From assembly GCF_022811685.1 (NCBI RefSeq), contig NZ_CP094532.1, positions 1,823,501 to 1,887,500 of the forward strand: 64,000 nt of DNA. The letters are read 5' to 3'. The notes under the pieces are model-generated. The model was not told the DNA's origin, did not search any database, and saw only the letters and a list, made by a program, of their open reading frames with translations. Made by a program: the position numbers and the translations under genes. Source of the DNA: Chryseobacterium suipulveris. GTDB taxonomy: Bacteria > Bacteroidota > Bacteroidia > Flavobacteriales > Weeksellaceae. Of this stretch, positions 43,526-52,580 are shown one piece after another. Positions within the stretch are counted from its first letter, which is position 1. Every line of letters starts with the position of its first letter.

Positions 43526-44425
43526 TTATGAATAATAAAGGTCATCAACATTTGAGCGCAAGAACCTCCACGTTGCGAAAATTGTACTGAGAACAGTGAT
43601 CAATACTCCAAGCAAAAAGATCCCGACAACGAGGAAGATCAGCTGGTTATTGTCCTGTGCGAACGGAGTTCCGATCTCGGTAATGAAATAATACCAAGCT
43701 CCGAAAAGTACCGCCAAACCAAGAATCGCCCCGATTACTCCGAGAATTACCGCTTCTTTCACAAAGGGTTTCAGAATAAAACGGCGTTTTGCACCAACAA
43801 GCTGCATCGTCTTGATAATGAATCTCTTAGCGAAAATTTTCAAACGAATCGAGTTGTTGATCAGCACCACCGCCAAAATCAGGAATAAGATGGAGAATCC
43901 CAAAATCCATTTCAGGATATTGTTCAGGTTATTGTACACTTCCACCATCAACGTGGAGTTATTTTTTACGTCAACAATTCCGGGAGTTGCCTTGATCTGT
44001 TTAATGGCTTCGTCGATTTTTGCGGGATCCACGTATTCAGGTTTCAGCGCGACTTCTACGGATGATGGGAAAATATTTTCCTCAAAAAGTGCGCTGGATT
44101 CGATCCCCATGCTTTTCTTAGCTTCGGCTGCAGCCATTTCGCGAGTGATGTAGGTTGCACGTTTCACGGGCGTGAGTTTCTGGATTTTCTGGAAAGTTTC
44201 CTGCTCCATTTTCACAATCTTCGCCGAATCTTTGGCATCATAATTCTCATCAAAATAAGCATTCACTACGAGCTGTTCCTTTATGTAATCCGAATATTTT
44301 TGCGCATTAATCAGGATTAAGCCCATTAATCCCAACAAAAATAAAACGAGTGCGATACTGATTACTACGGTGATATTACTTGAGCGAAGGCGTCTTCTGT
44401 TAAAATCCTCTACTGTCTTTGCCAT
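43526..44425 (-). CDS. ftsX: cell division ABC-type permease FtsX
   Basis: A 299-residue membrane protein with one N-terminal helix (about 20-40), an exported loop (about 45-165) and three C-terminal helices, the FtsX/MacB layout. The GAKRRFILKPFVKEAVILGVIGA stretch is the cytoplasmic coupling helix. With FtsE (not in this window) it controls cell-wall hydrolases during division. Position ahead of DUF3098 and uppP supports the call. Confidence 0.92.
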   Translation of the reverse strand: MAKTVEDFNRRRLRSSNITVVISIALVLFLLGLMGLILINAQKYSDYIKEQLVVNAYFDENYDAKDSAKIVKMEQETFQKIQKLTPVKRATYITREMAAAEAKKSMGIESSALFEENIFPSSVEVALKPEYVDPAKIDEAIKQIKATPGIVDVKNNSTLMVEVYNNLNNILKWILGFSILFLILAVVLINNSIRLKIFAKRFIIKTMQLVGAKRRFILKPFVKEAVILGVIGAILGLAVLFGAWYYFITEIGTPFAQDNNQLIFLVVGIFLLGVLITVLSTIFATWRFLRSNVDDLYYS

Positions 44426-44551
44426 TAAATAAAAAATTTCTGCTAAAATAGAAAAAAACTTCCGTAATTTGCCGTGAAATAAAGAATTTCGGTGTTAAAA
44501 AAAACTTAAAGAGGAGGAGTTGGAAGATGGAAGCCCGAAGTCGGAAGAAAA

Positions 44552-44586
44552 CTTCAAATCTCAAACCTCAAACTTCAAATCCCAGA
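44552..44586. repeat. heptanucleotide-period array (CTTCAAA type)
   Basis: Five 7-nt units ending just before the rsmA ATG at 44593. The array is in frame with rsmA, which is why the open frame runs upstream to 44527. Confidence 0.8.
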
Positions 44587-44592
44587 AAATTG

Positions 44593-45360
44593 ATGAGCGT
44601 AAAAGCTAAAAAACATCTCGGCCAACACTTCCTGACCGACGAAAATATTGCCAGAAAAATTGTCGAGGGACTGAGTTTTGACGGCTACCAAAAAGTGCTC
44701 GAAGTGGGACCAGGAATGGGAGTGCTCACCAAATATCTCCTTGAAAAAGATGCCGAAGTTTTCGTTGCCGAAATCGATGTTGAATCGGTGGAATACTTAA
44801 AAAACCATTACCCGAAGCTTCAGGAACAGCATTTTACGGGTGACTTCCTGAAAATCAATATCGACGAAGTTTTTGATGGACAAGTCGCTGTCATCGGGAA
44901 TTTTCCCTACAACATTTCTTCGCAGATTTTATTTAAAATCATCGACCATTACGAACAAATTCCTGAAATGGTGGGAATGTTCCAAAAGGAAGTCGCAGAA
45001 AGAACCGCCGCAGTTCCGCGTACCAAAGATTACGGAATTCTCTCGGTTTTGGTTCAGGCGCTTTACGATGTGAAATACTTTTTCACCGTTCACGAAAACG
45101 TTTTTAATCCGCCACCAAAAGTAAAATCTGGCGTGATCAAATTAACCAGAAATCCGAAGGAAGGTTTGGAAGGAAACGAGGTTTTGTTCAAGCAGATTGT
45201 GAAAGCAGGTTTCAACCAAAGACGAAAAAAATTGTCGAATGCGCTGAAAGTCCTGAACATTCCTGAAAACTTAAAGTCTCATCCGTTTCTCAACAAACGT
45301 GCGGAAGAGCTTTCCGTTGAAGATTTCATCAAGTTTACTGGGGAGTGGAAAAAGGGTTAA
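44593..45360 (+). CDS. rsmA: 16S rRNA (adenine1518/1519-N6) dimethyltransferase
   Basis: A 255-residue enzyme that dimethylates two adenosines near the 3' end of 16S rRNA (KsgA). The SAM motif is EVGPGMGVLTKYLLE (about 37-51), and the catalytic motif is NFPYNISSQI (about 99-108). The frame is open 22 codons upstream, but that part is translated heptamer repeat; MSVKAKKHLGQHFLTDENI at 44593 is the family start. Its last four bases overlap the end of the convergent gene at 45357. Confidence 0.95.
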   Translation: MSVKAKKHLGQHFLTDENIARKIVEGLSFDGYQKVLEVGPGMGVLTKYLLEKDAEVFVAEIDVESVEYLKNHYPKLQEQHFTGDFLKINIDEVFDGQVAVIGNFPYNISSQILFKIIDHYEQIPEMVGMFQKEVAERTAAVPRTKDYGILSVLVQALYDVKYFFTVHENVFNPPPKVKSGVIKLTRNPKEGLEGNEVLFKQIVKAGFNQRRKKLSNALKVLNIPENLKSHPFLNKRAEELSVEDFIKFTGEWKKG

Positions 45361-45926
45361 TCGGTTTTTGAAACTTCATCGCCTTCCTCCTCATTCCGTA
45401 AATCCTCAAGTTGTTTCTGAAGATTTTGGATCATTTCCTTCAACTCCTTGATATTGTTTTTGTTGGAAGAAACGTTGCTTTTCAGCATTACATTTCTTGC
45501 TCGCTCACTGTGGTCGTCGTCGTCCTCTTCCTCGGCAATGTCTTCAATGTCTTCCTGAATCTCGTCAATATCCTCTGAAATTTCGTCGATATCTTCGCTG
45601 ATTTCTTCGATGTCTTCCTGGATGTCTTCAATGTCTTCCTGAATTTCGGTTACATCTTCCTTCAAATCTTCGATATGTTCATGGCTTCTGTTGACGGACA
45701 TCTGAATAAAAATCGCAAGATAAATTGCTTCCAGAGACAGTATTGTAGTGAGAACCAGCAACATCGTGTCCAAATTTACCCAACCTAAAATCGGCAGCAA
45801 GAACGCGACAAGAAAAACCAATGTATGAATGATGAGCGAGGGAATGGAGCCAATCCACCACATGATTCCGTCGGTTACCTTTTGTAGAAACTTCATGTTT
45901 TTTTCGCGGCGTTCGGCTCTGTTCAT
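45357..45926 (-). CDS. DUF1003-like membrane protein with a heptad-repeat tail
   Basis: A 189-residue protein. Two membrane helices (about 25-46 and 51-72; IHTLVFLVAFLLPILG and LTTILSLEAIYLAIFIQ) with MSVNRSHEH after them resemble DUF1003. Then comes a highly acidic tail of near-perfect seven-residue repeats of type E-D-I-x-E-I-x (about 90-130), coded by a 21-nt DNA repeat, and an EEEDDDD stretch; a second coiled coil closes the protein. The tail is probably a long parallel coiled coil. Function unknown. Promoter box CAAATTTA (TAAATTTG) lies about 20 bases upstream. Confidence 0.7.
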   Translation of the reverse strand: MNRAERREKNMKFLQKVTDGIMWWIGSIPSLIIHTLVFLVAFLLPILGWVNLDTMLLVLTTILSLEAIYLAIFIQMSVNRSHEHIEDLKEDVTEIQEDIEDIQEDIEEISEDIDEISEDIDEIQEDIEDIAEEEDDDDHSERARNVMLKSNVSSNKNNIKELKEMIQNLQKQLEDLRNEEEGDEVSKTD

Positions 45927-46049
45927 CTTGAAAAATTTTGCCCAAATTTACTCAAAAAATACCACCAAACGGATTAAGAAATTCTTAAAAAAAGGAATCG
46001 AAACTATCATTCCGAAAAAATCACTTTAATTATCTGAACGGAAATTGGT

Positions 46050-46811
46050 TCAAAAATCCTTTGAAACTCCAATCCCAAAAAGGGCGAAATCGTATTTAGC
46101 TGGATCTTCTGCGTCAAATTTCCGTAGCACAGAATCCATTTCCAGAACGGTTTTCCAGTCGTTTTGTTTCCGCTCGATAAGGTTTAGTTTTCTGGAAATA
46201 TTTCCCGTATGCACATCCAATGGAACCGACAAAAATTGCTGGTCAATATTTCTCCAAACCCCGAAATCCACTCCCCTTTTGTCTTTGCGTACCATCCAGC
46301 GCAGGAACATCATCAACCTTTTCGCGGAAGAATTCTTGTAAGTGGAACTCACGTGTTTATGGCTTCTGTGTTTTTTTGCACCCAAAAAACTGTTTCGGAA
46401 CCTTTCGAGCGCATGGAAGAAATTTTCTTCGTCTTCCTTCATTAAAAAAAGTTGCTCCAAACTCTCGTTTTTGGAATATACTTTCTTTAGATTCAGAATA
46501 AACTCACGGAAATCCTCCCCGTTAAAAGTTCTGTGGATGCTCTTATTTTCAAGGGTTCTTAACTCTTTAGCCGCAACATTCTGCACAAAATCATAGGGTG
46601 AGTTCTCCATCAACTCCATCATTTTGGCAGCATCATTAATAATGGATTTTCGGTTTCCCCAGGAAATCGTGGCGGTAAGAAAACCCGCAATTTCGATATC
46701 CTGCATTAACGAAAACCGGTGCGGAATCTGGATAGGATCATTTTCGATAAATTCGGGACGGTTGTAGAAATCGGCTTTCTCGTCGAGAAATTCCTTCAGA
46801 TCGGCAATCAT
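46050..46811 (-). CDS. TIGR02757 family protein
   Basis: A 253-residue cytoplasmic protein with the family marks FLTATISWGNRKSI, MLFLRWMVRKDKRGVDFGVW-like text (residues about 186-207) and PLDVHTGNISRKL, which place it in TIGR02757 (DUF2400), a group with resemblance to HhH-GPD DNA glycosylases. No catalytic role is established. It starts immediately after the rnz stop (0-base gap), so the two are one operon. Confidence 0.88.
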   Translation of the reverse strand: MIADLKEFLDEKADFYNRPEFIENDPIQIPHRFSLMQDIEIAGFLTATISWGNRKSIINDAAKMMELMENSPYDFVQNVAAKELRTLENKSIHRTFNGEDFREFILNLKKVYSKNESLEQLFLMKEDEENFFHALERFRNSFLGAKKHRSHKHVSSTYKNSSAKRLMMFLRWMVRKDKRGVDFGVWRNIDQQFLSVPLDVHTGNISRKLNLIERKQNDWKTVLEMDSVLRKFDAEDPAKYDFALFGIGVSKDF

Positions 46812-47732
46812 TTACACCCCGATTTTTATTGATTCCAACGCTTTGGGCAAAAATGTATTGGGAAAAACTTCCCTGGCTTCATCAGTAAACACCGACAAAT
46901 CTCCGTATCGGTTAGAAAAATGACCAACAATCAGTTTCCCGACATTGGCCTTTCTGGCAATTCTTGCAGCTTCGAGAGCGGTGGTGTGCCCCGTATAATC
47001 TGCCATTTCCTTCAAGTCATGCAGGAACGTCGCTTCGTGGTACAGCAAATCTACTCCGTCAATCATCGGAATTATTTTTTCAGAATATCGCGTATCACTG
47101 CAGAATGCGTAGGAAACTGATTTTGACGGATCTGTCGTTAAAATTTCATTTTTCAGAACATAACCATCCTTTAAAACAAAGTCTTTCCCGAGTTTCAGGT
47201 TGTGGTAATCGCAGGTTTCAATTTCCGGGTATTTGGAGATTTCTGCCATATTCAGATGCCGCTCTTTTGGCTTTTCACGAAAAAGGTAACCGTTGCAGTA
47301 AATTCGGTGGTTCAGCGGAATCGTATAAACTTCCACTTTATTATCCTCATAAATTTTTTCTGACCCTTTGCTTTCAAGTTCGTGGTACACTACATCAAAA
47401 CCCCGTTGCGTTTCAGTAATCCTAAAAATTGTCTCCAACATTTCCTGAATTCCTTTCGGGCCATAAATATGGAGCGGTGTTTCCCGTCCCAATAACCTAA
47501 AACTCGCAATCAATCCAGGCAAACCGAAACAGTGGTCGCCATGAAGGTGCGAAATAAAAATATTGTTAATTTTTGAAAACCTTGCTTTTGCCTTTCTCAA
47601 CTGAACCTGTGTCCCTTCACCGCAATCGATCAGAAAGCAGCGCTCCCCCATCTCCAAAAACTGCGCAGTCGGAGAAGAATTCACCGTGGGAATTGCAGAA
47701 TTAAAGCCGAGAATTGTAAGATAGGAACTCAA
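46812..47732 (-). CDS. rnz: ribonuclease Z
   Basis: A 306-residue metallo-beta-lactamase-fold endonuclease that trims the 3' end of tRNA precursors. The zinc motif is H62-x-H64-x-D66-H67 in SHLHGDHCFGLPG; further ligands are in GHTT and HFSNRY near the C-terminus. The N-terminal GFNSAIPTVNSSPTAQ is typical of the short, bacterial RNase Z. It is followed directly by the TIGR02757 gene. Confidence 0.95.
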   Translation of the reverse strand: MSSYLTILGFNSAIPTVNSSPTAQFLEMGERCFLIDCGEGTQVQLRKAKARFSKINNIFISHLHGDHCFGLPGLIASFRLLGRETPLHIYGPKGIQEMLETIFRITETQRGFDVVYHELESKGSEKIYEDNKVEVYTIPLNHRIYCNGYLFREKPKERHLNMAEISKYPEIETCDYHNLKLGKDFVLKDGYVLKNEILTTDPSKSVSYAFCSDTRYSEKIIPMIDGVDLLYHEATFLHDLKEMADYTGHTTALEAARIARKANVGKLIVGHFSNRYGDLSVFTDEAREVFPNTFLPKALESIKIGV

Positions 47733-47734
47733 TT

Positions 47735-47752
47735 AAGGTTAAGGTTGAGGTT
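47735..47752. repeat. hexanucleotide repeat (AAGGTT)
   Basis: Three 6-nt units (AAGGTT, AAGGTT, GAGGTT) in the 30-base spacer upstream of the rnz start. Confidence 0.7.
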
Positions 47753-47762
47753 AATAGAAAAC

Positions 47763-50700
47763 TTACTTCTTTTGCTCCTGCAATTTATTAAGTCGGAAAT
47801 ACGAAACCAAAGCCAAAGTAAACATCGTTGCCAAACCGATATAAACCCATGCCGGAACAGGAATCGGATCACCTGCCGCGTAAGAATGGAGACCGCTCAA
47901 GTAGTAGTTTACCCCGAAATACGTCATCACCATCGAACAAAACGCAAACATCGTTGCAACGTGAAATGCCCATCTTCCTCGTAAACCAGGAACCAATCTC
48001 ATATGGAGTACAAAAGCATAAATGATGATTGAAATAAATGCCCATGTTTCCTTTGGATCCCAACTCCAGTATCTTCCCCAGGATTCATTTGCCCAAATTC
48101 CACCGAGGAAGTTTCCTACAGTGAGTGCAAAAAGTCCTATGGTTAAAGACATTTCTGAAACAATGGTCAACTCTTTTAAGGTGATGTCGTTATGAACTTT
48201 GTATAATTGCTTGTTTGAAATAATGTAGAACACCAACGTAATCACCGCAATAATCATCGAAAGAGCGAAGAATCCGTAACTCGACGTAATAATCGCCACG
48301 TGGATAATCAGCCAGTACGATTTCAGAACCGGGACAAGTGGCGTAATTTGCGGATCGAGTGCGGAACCGCCGTGTGCAAATCCCATCATGATCACTGCAA
48401 CCATGAATCCTGCAGCAGGAATCAGCGCGTTGGAAACATTTTTCCCAGTGAAGATGCTCATCGAAGAATTCTCGGTGAGTTTTGGTCGTCCGATTCCAAA
48501 ATAGAACATCAATCCCGCAGAAATTCCCACCCACGAAATGAAGATAATCGCTTCGTAACCGTTACTCCACGGAGCGTGTCCTGAAAGATACCATCTCGCG
48601 ATAAGTCCGAAGAAATGCGCGATATATCCAACCAAACCGATTGCAATGATGACTTTAATTATTCGATTCAGTAATCTACTTGGTTTGAAAAGTTCCACGA
48701 AACCTAACAACAGCAGTAATCCACCGATCAAGGTATAGAAAATCAGAAGCTTGAAGTTTAGGTTGAGTTTGTTCAAAAAAACTTCCAGATCAACTTTCGT
48801 TTTTGAAGGCACCACGTTTTTCCCCCAAGTTTGCTGGTATTCTTCGAGTTTTACCAGCTCCTGGTCTGCTTTTGCCCAGTTCCCTGTTTTCTGGGCATCG
48901 AGAACGTTTGAGAAATAAGGACCCATCACTTTCTGCGATTCCTCATCCGGCTCAAAATTTTGGTCAAGCCAGGAATGCCAAGTGGAATTTGGGTCGTTTT
49001 TCACGGGAACAATCCGCATAAACTGTCCGCTGAAAAATTCGTTAAATACCTGAACACGGTCATTTACAGCAATTACCTCTTTATCGTAATTTGACTGACC
49101 GGCAGGTTTTTTTCTGAATGCAGTTTGGTAATCTTCCTCCAAAACGTAATGAAGTTGGCCATCTTTATCTGCCGGGAAAAGCGACATCAGAGTCGTGTAA
49201 CCTTCCTCATTGGCCTTGGTTTTTTTCTTAAGTTCATCGCCACCTTTTGTACCGACTTTAATGATCGGAACCATCGTCCAGCTCGGTGTATCGGTATTGA
49301 TGGAAAGGAACCACTGGTTTGCGGTAAGCGATTTTCCGTCGCTTCCTTTAAATTCGTCGCGTTTATAGAGCTTCCTCAAAACATCCAGCGCCTGAGTATT
49401 CATCGGAACAATTCTTCCTTCATAATTCTGAACGAGTAGATAAGCAAATTTATCGGCGTGTTCTTTTGAAATCTTATTTCTTGCAATAATCTCGTCTGCG
49501 GAAATCGGTTTTGGCGAGCGGAGCGCAATAGTATTTTGCTCTTTCGCAGGTTTTGTTTCAAGCAACAATGCTGCATCTGCATTGCTGTGATCGTGACCAT
49601 CGTGTTCAGAATGGGTTTCCTTTTGAGCACCGTCCGTTCCATGGGTATCGATGTATTGTGCATTGAAACTCATCGATAAGAACAAAAGCAAAACTGCAGT
49701 AATCCTTTTTCTGTTAATGGCTTTCAGCTGCTTGTTCAGTTTCCAGAAGTGGGTGCCTTTCCAGAAGAAACTCACGAACATTCCGCCAAACAGGAAGAAA
49801 TATCCGATATAGGTAATCAAAGTTCCCCAGTAATCGTGGTTTACAGAAAGTACAGTTCCTTTTCGGTCACCATCAAAACTCGCCTGGAAAAAGCGGTATC
49901 CACCGTGATTCAGAACGTGGTTCATATAAATTTTGTAGGGAGTCTGTTTTCCCTGATCGATAATCTGAACGTGGCTTTCATACGCACTTGGAGACGAACT
50001 TCCGGGATAAGTTTCCATCACGAATTTGTCAAGTTTCAGCGAGAATGGCGTGGTGTAAACTTTCGGTCCAAAACCGAGGATAATGTTCATCCCATCCAAA
50101 GCAATCTGCTTGAAAAGATTGGGATTTCCTCTCTCCACGGTTAAATCCACCAACTGTTTTGTTTTCGGCCCCTGAACTTCGACAGTAAGCATGTCTGCAA
50201 CGTCTTTGTCTTTCTTCTTGTCGCCTTCATACGCCATCAGTTTTCCTTTTTTCACTCCTTCCGGAACTACCAAACGTAAATCGTTGATAGTGTAAAGACT
50301 GCGCAAAGCCAATGGTTGGTAAACTTCTTTCTGCACATGCGTCGTGTCCTGAGTTGCCATCGTCATGTATCTCGCTTCAACAGGAGTTTTTATCATCAGA
50401 TTCCCGTTATCATTCTTGAATTCAATCGCTCCCTCAATTTCTCGGTTGTAGGTGACTAAAGTTCCGTTGATAGATTTCGACTCTCCGGGTTTGATGTAGA
50501 TATTTTCCCTTCCCTTTTGTCCTGCAGAAACAATGTGCAGAAATTCCTGACCAGAATTATCTACGATCAGGCTATCTTTTTTTCTTTGGATATAGTGGAC
50601 CTGTTTCACATTAATCTGCTTTCCGTGATAGTCATAACCCGCTTTGAACGAGTGTGGCAACAGTTTAGGAAGGATTGCGTTTTCCTTCGCGTGATCAGGA

Positions 50701-51128
50701 ATCATCATATAAGGAACATCTTCATAATTAAGGACATCTCCTTTTTCCTCGATCTGTATTTTAAAGAAATTTTTGTCGGTAATCACTTCATTGGAAGTAG
50801 CTCCCTCTCTGATGTGCATAATTCCCTCATAACTGATGTATCTCGTAATCGCACCACCAAGAAAAATCAAAATAAATGATAGGTGGAATACCAAAACCGA
50901 CCATTTTTCTCTTCGCCAAAGTCGGTATCTTGAAATATTTCCGATGAAGTTCAGGATCAGGATAAACATTACCACTTCAAACCATTTCGCTTCATAGATC
51001 AGCGCTTTTGCAGCAGGAGTTCCGTAATCGTTTTCAAGGAAAGTTGCATACGCCATAGAAAATGCAAAAATCAGCAACATCACCGCCATTGTACGGGTAG
51101 AAATGATAATATTCTGGAGTTTTTTCAT
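47763..51128 (-). CDS. ccsA: cytochrome c biogenesis protein CcsBA (ResB-CcsA fusion)
   Basis: A 1121-residue membrane protein of System II cytochrome c maturation that exports heme and joins it to apocytochromes. The N-terminal ResB-like part has several helices (about 10-110 and 440-470); a large exported domain lies between, with a His-rich patch at about 515-540 (HTHGTD, HSEHDGHDHSN). The CcsA part fills the end, with the heme-handling WWD motif at about 1012-1024 (WANESWGRYWSWD). Bacteroidota often carry this fused form. A CAAAAATA (TATTTTTG) box lies about 50 bases upstream. No apocytochrome is adjacent. Confidence 0.93.
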   Translation of the reverse strand: MKKLQNIIISTRTMAVMLLIFAFSMAYATFLENDYGTPAAKALIYEAKWFEVVMFILILNFIGNISRYRLWRREKWSVLVFHLSFILIFLGGAITRYISYEGIMHIREGATSNEVITDKNFFKIQIEEKGDVLNYEDVPYMMIPDHAKENAILPKLLPHSFKAGYDYHGKQINVKQVHYIQRKKDSLIVDNSGQEFLHIVSAGQKGRENIYIKPGESKSINGTLVTYNREIEGAIEFKNDNGNLMIKTPVEARYMTMATQDTTHVQKEVYQPLALRSLYTINDLRLVVPEGVKKGKLMAYEGDKKKDKDVADMLTVEVQGPKTKQLVDLTVERGNPNLFKQIALDGMNIILGFGPKVYTTPFSLKLDKFVMETYPGSSSPSAYESHVQIIDQGKQTPYKIYMNHVLNHGGYRFFQASFDGDRKGTVLSVNHDYWGTLITYIGYFFLFGGMFVSFFWKGTHFWKLNKQLKAINRKRITAVLLLFLSMSFNAQYIDTHGTDGAQKETHSEHDGHDHSNADAALLLETKPAKEQNTIALRSPKPISADEIIARNKISKEHADKFAYLLVQNYEGRIVPMNTQALDVLRKLYKRDEFKGSDGKSLTANQWFLSINTDTPSWTMVPIIKVGTKGGDELKKKTKANEEGYTTLMSLFPADKDGQLHYVLEEDYQTAFRKKPAGQSNYDKEVIAVNDRVQVFNEFFSGQFMRIVPVKNDPNSTWHSWLDQNFEPDEESQKVMGPYFSNVLDAQKTGNWAKADQELVKLEEYQQTWGKNVVPSKTKVDLEVFLNKLNLNFKLLIFYTLIGGLLLLLGFVELFKPSRLLNRIIKVIIAIGLVGYIAHFFGLIARWYLSGHAPWSNGYEAIIFISWVGISAGLMFYFGIGRPKLTENSSMSIFTGKNVSNALIPAAGFMVAVIMMGFAHGGSALDPQITPLVPVLKSYWLIIHVAIITSSYGFFALSMIIAVITLVFYIISNKQLYKVHNDITLKELTIVSEMSLTIGLFALTVGNFLGGIWANESWGRYWSWDPKETWAFISIIIYAFVLHMRLVPGLRGRWAFHVATMFAFCSMVMTYFGVNYYLSGLHSYAAGDPIPVPAWVYIGLATMFTLALVSYFRLNKLQEQKK

Positions 51129-51267
51129 GAGAGGATTTTATTTCGGACAAAGCTGTCTGAATTATTTTTATGATGATGGGCAAAAATACAATCTAAATCT
51201 TAAAAACACGAATTTGGGAGCTGTTTTTTGTCAGTTTGAGCGATGGCGAGCATCGGGAGGAGTTATT

Positions 51268-51318
51268 AATTCCCCTCCTCCGGAGGGGTGTCATTAACTT
51301 GTTAATGACGGGGTGGTT
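51268..51318. repeat. 51-nt palindromic module, left copy
   Basis: It reads AATTCCCCTCC, TCC, GGAGGGGTGTC, a 14-nt hairpin-like ATTAACTTGTTAAT, then GACGGGGTGGTT. The last two bases belong to the stop codon of the decayed DUF559 frame. An inverted copy of the same length is at 51764-51814. Confidence 0.85.
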
Positions 51319-51739
51319 AAAAATCTTCAATCGCAAAATTTTCTACAATAAAGTTTTCAAGTTCAAGCATCACGCGTTCAATAGTATTCTTGACGTCGAA
51401 ATCAGTCGTCCTGAAAACCTTTAAACCAAAATCTTCCAAATATTTTTGCCGTTTCGCATCTTATTCTTCCTTGTCATCGTGACTGGTTCCATCAATTTCA
51501 ACAATTAAACCCAAAGTTTTTACATAGAAATCTACAATGTAATTTCCTATGATTCTTTGTCTGTCAAAATCAATATTGTGGAAAATTTTTCCCCGAACTT
51601 GTTGCCAGAAAAGTACTTCGCTTAGAATTCTGGCTTTCCTCTGTCTTTTGCTCAGTGGTACTAAAAAGGGATGATAAGGAAGATTTTCAACGAAATTTCG
51701 GCGGATGGGGATGTTTCGTATGTGGGTTAGAATTTCCAT
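51317..51739 (-). pseudogene. DUF559 endonuclease domain protein with a premature stop
   Basis: A 140-codon frame (start MEILTHIRNIPIRRNFVENL at 51739) of the DUF559 family, related to Vsr and other PD-(D/E)xK nucleases. Residues 1-92 include LSEVLFWQQVRGK, the conserved D-x-Q-x2-I-x3-I-V-D-F-Y and LIVEIDGTSHDDKEE. Codon 93, usually a tyrosine codon, is TAA at 51461-51463. Beyond it the frame continues as DAKRQKYLEDFGLKVFRTTD to a proper stop, so a single base change separates it from a full-length protein. The 97-codon upstream extension is translated repeat. Confidence 0.88.
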
Positions 51740-51763
51740 TGGTATAAATAAGTTTTGTTTGTA

Positions 51764-51814
51764 AACCACCCCGTCTTCTCCTGCGTCGAAGACACCCCTC
51801 CAAAGGAGGGGAAT
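51764..51814. repeat. 51-nt palindromic module, right copy (inverted)
   Basis: AACCACCCCGTC, a 15-nt core, GACACCCCTCC, AAA, GGAGGGGAAT: the reverse complement arrangement of the left module, directly upstream of the DUF559 frame. Confidence 0.88.
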
Positions 51815-51868
51815 AAACGCTTCTTCAGAACAGGTTGGGAGTAAACTCCTCCAAAATAGGAGCCGAAG

Positions 51869-51910
51869 AACCACCCCGTCTTCAACTCTGTTGAAGACAC
51901 CCCTCCAATG
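51869..51910. repeat. third, truncated palindromic module
   Basis: AACCACCCCGTC, a core with TTCAACTCTGTTGAA (itself palindromic), then GACACCCCTCC, after which the GGAGGGG arm is lost. It has the same orientation as the right copy and lies 14 bases before the pcm stop. Confidence 0.8.
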
Positions 51911-51923
51911 AAGATAGTGATAA

Positions 51924-52574
51924 TTAATGATTAGTATTTCCCAGCATCGGCACAAATTTGTACGCGCCAAATTCCTCCTTTTCAAATTCAGTTTCGGAAA
52001 TTTTGGTGAATCGGTAAAGGATCTGCTCATCGGTTTTTCCCAAAGGAATCACCATCTTCCCGCCTACTTTTAATTGTCGGAGAAGCTCCGTCGGAAGAAT
52101 TTCTGCGCCACAAGTAACGAGAACTTTATCGAATGGCGCAAAAGTAGGCAGTCCCGCAAAACCGTCGCCGAAACTTTGGAATTTCGGACGGAGGTGCATT
52201 TCGCGCAATTTCTTTTCGGCAAAATTGTGGAGTTCCTTCTGTCTTTCAATGGTATAAACTAAGGCGTTCATCGCGACCAAAACTGCTGTTTGATAACCGC
52301 TTCCCGTTCCGATTTCCAGCACTTTTTCTTTTTCTTTCAGCTGTAGAAGTTCGGTTTGTTCGGCAACGGTTGAAGGATGTGAAATGGTTTGCTTCGCAAG
52401 GATCGGAAAGGCGCGGTCTTCGTATGCGTAATCTTCAAAAATACTTTCCAGGAAGAGGTGTCGCGGAACCTCATTCATCGCTTTCAGGACATTTTCGTCA
52501 GAGATCCCGATTTTTTCACGGAAGTAATCCACCAAAATTTTTCTTTTCCCTTTATGTAAAAAAGTATCATTCAT
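51924..52574 (-). CDS. pcm: protein-L-isoaspartate O-methyltransferase
   Basis: A 216-residue SAM-dependent methyltransferase that repairs isoaspartyl residues in ageing proteins. The SAM loop is VLEIGTGSGYQTAVL (about 78-92), preceded by the family motif QTISHPSTVAEQTELL and followed by the aspartate-rich GDGFAGLPTFAPFDKVLVT. The open frame runs 34 codons upstream through a heptamer repeat; MNDTFLHKG at 52574 is the sensible start. It is divergent from the oxidoreductase gene, with the spacer holding two heptamer arrays and a promoter. Confidence 0.92.
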   Translation of the reverse strand: MNDTFLHKGKRKILVDYFREKIGISDENVLKAMNEVPRHLFLESIFEDYAYEDRAFPILAKQTISHPSTVAEQTELLQLKEKEKVLEIGTGSGYQTAVLVAMNALVYTIERQKELHNFAEKKLREMHLRPKFQSFGDGFAGLPTFAPFDKVLVTCGAEILPTELLRQLKVGGKMVIPLGKTDEQILYRFTKISETEFEKEEFGAYKFVPMLGNTNH

Positions 52575-52580
52575 CGAAAA

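Noticed and set aside
44527..44592. A longer rsmA with 22 extra N-terminal residues
   Set aside because: The extra part is the translated heptamer array; the conserved KsgA start lies at 44593.
51740..52030. A 97-codon N-terminal extension of the DUF559 protein
   Set aside because: It translates through palindromic modules and into the end of pcm; the family start is at 51739.
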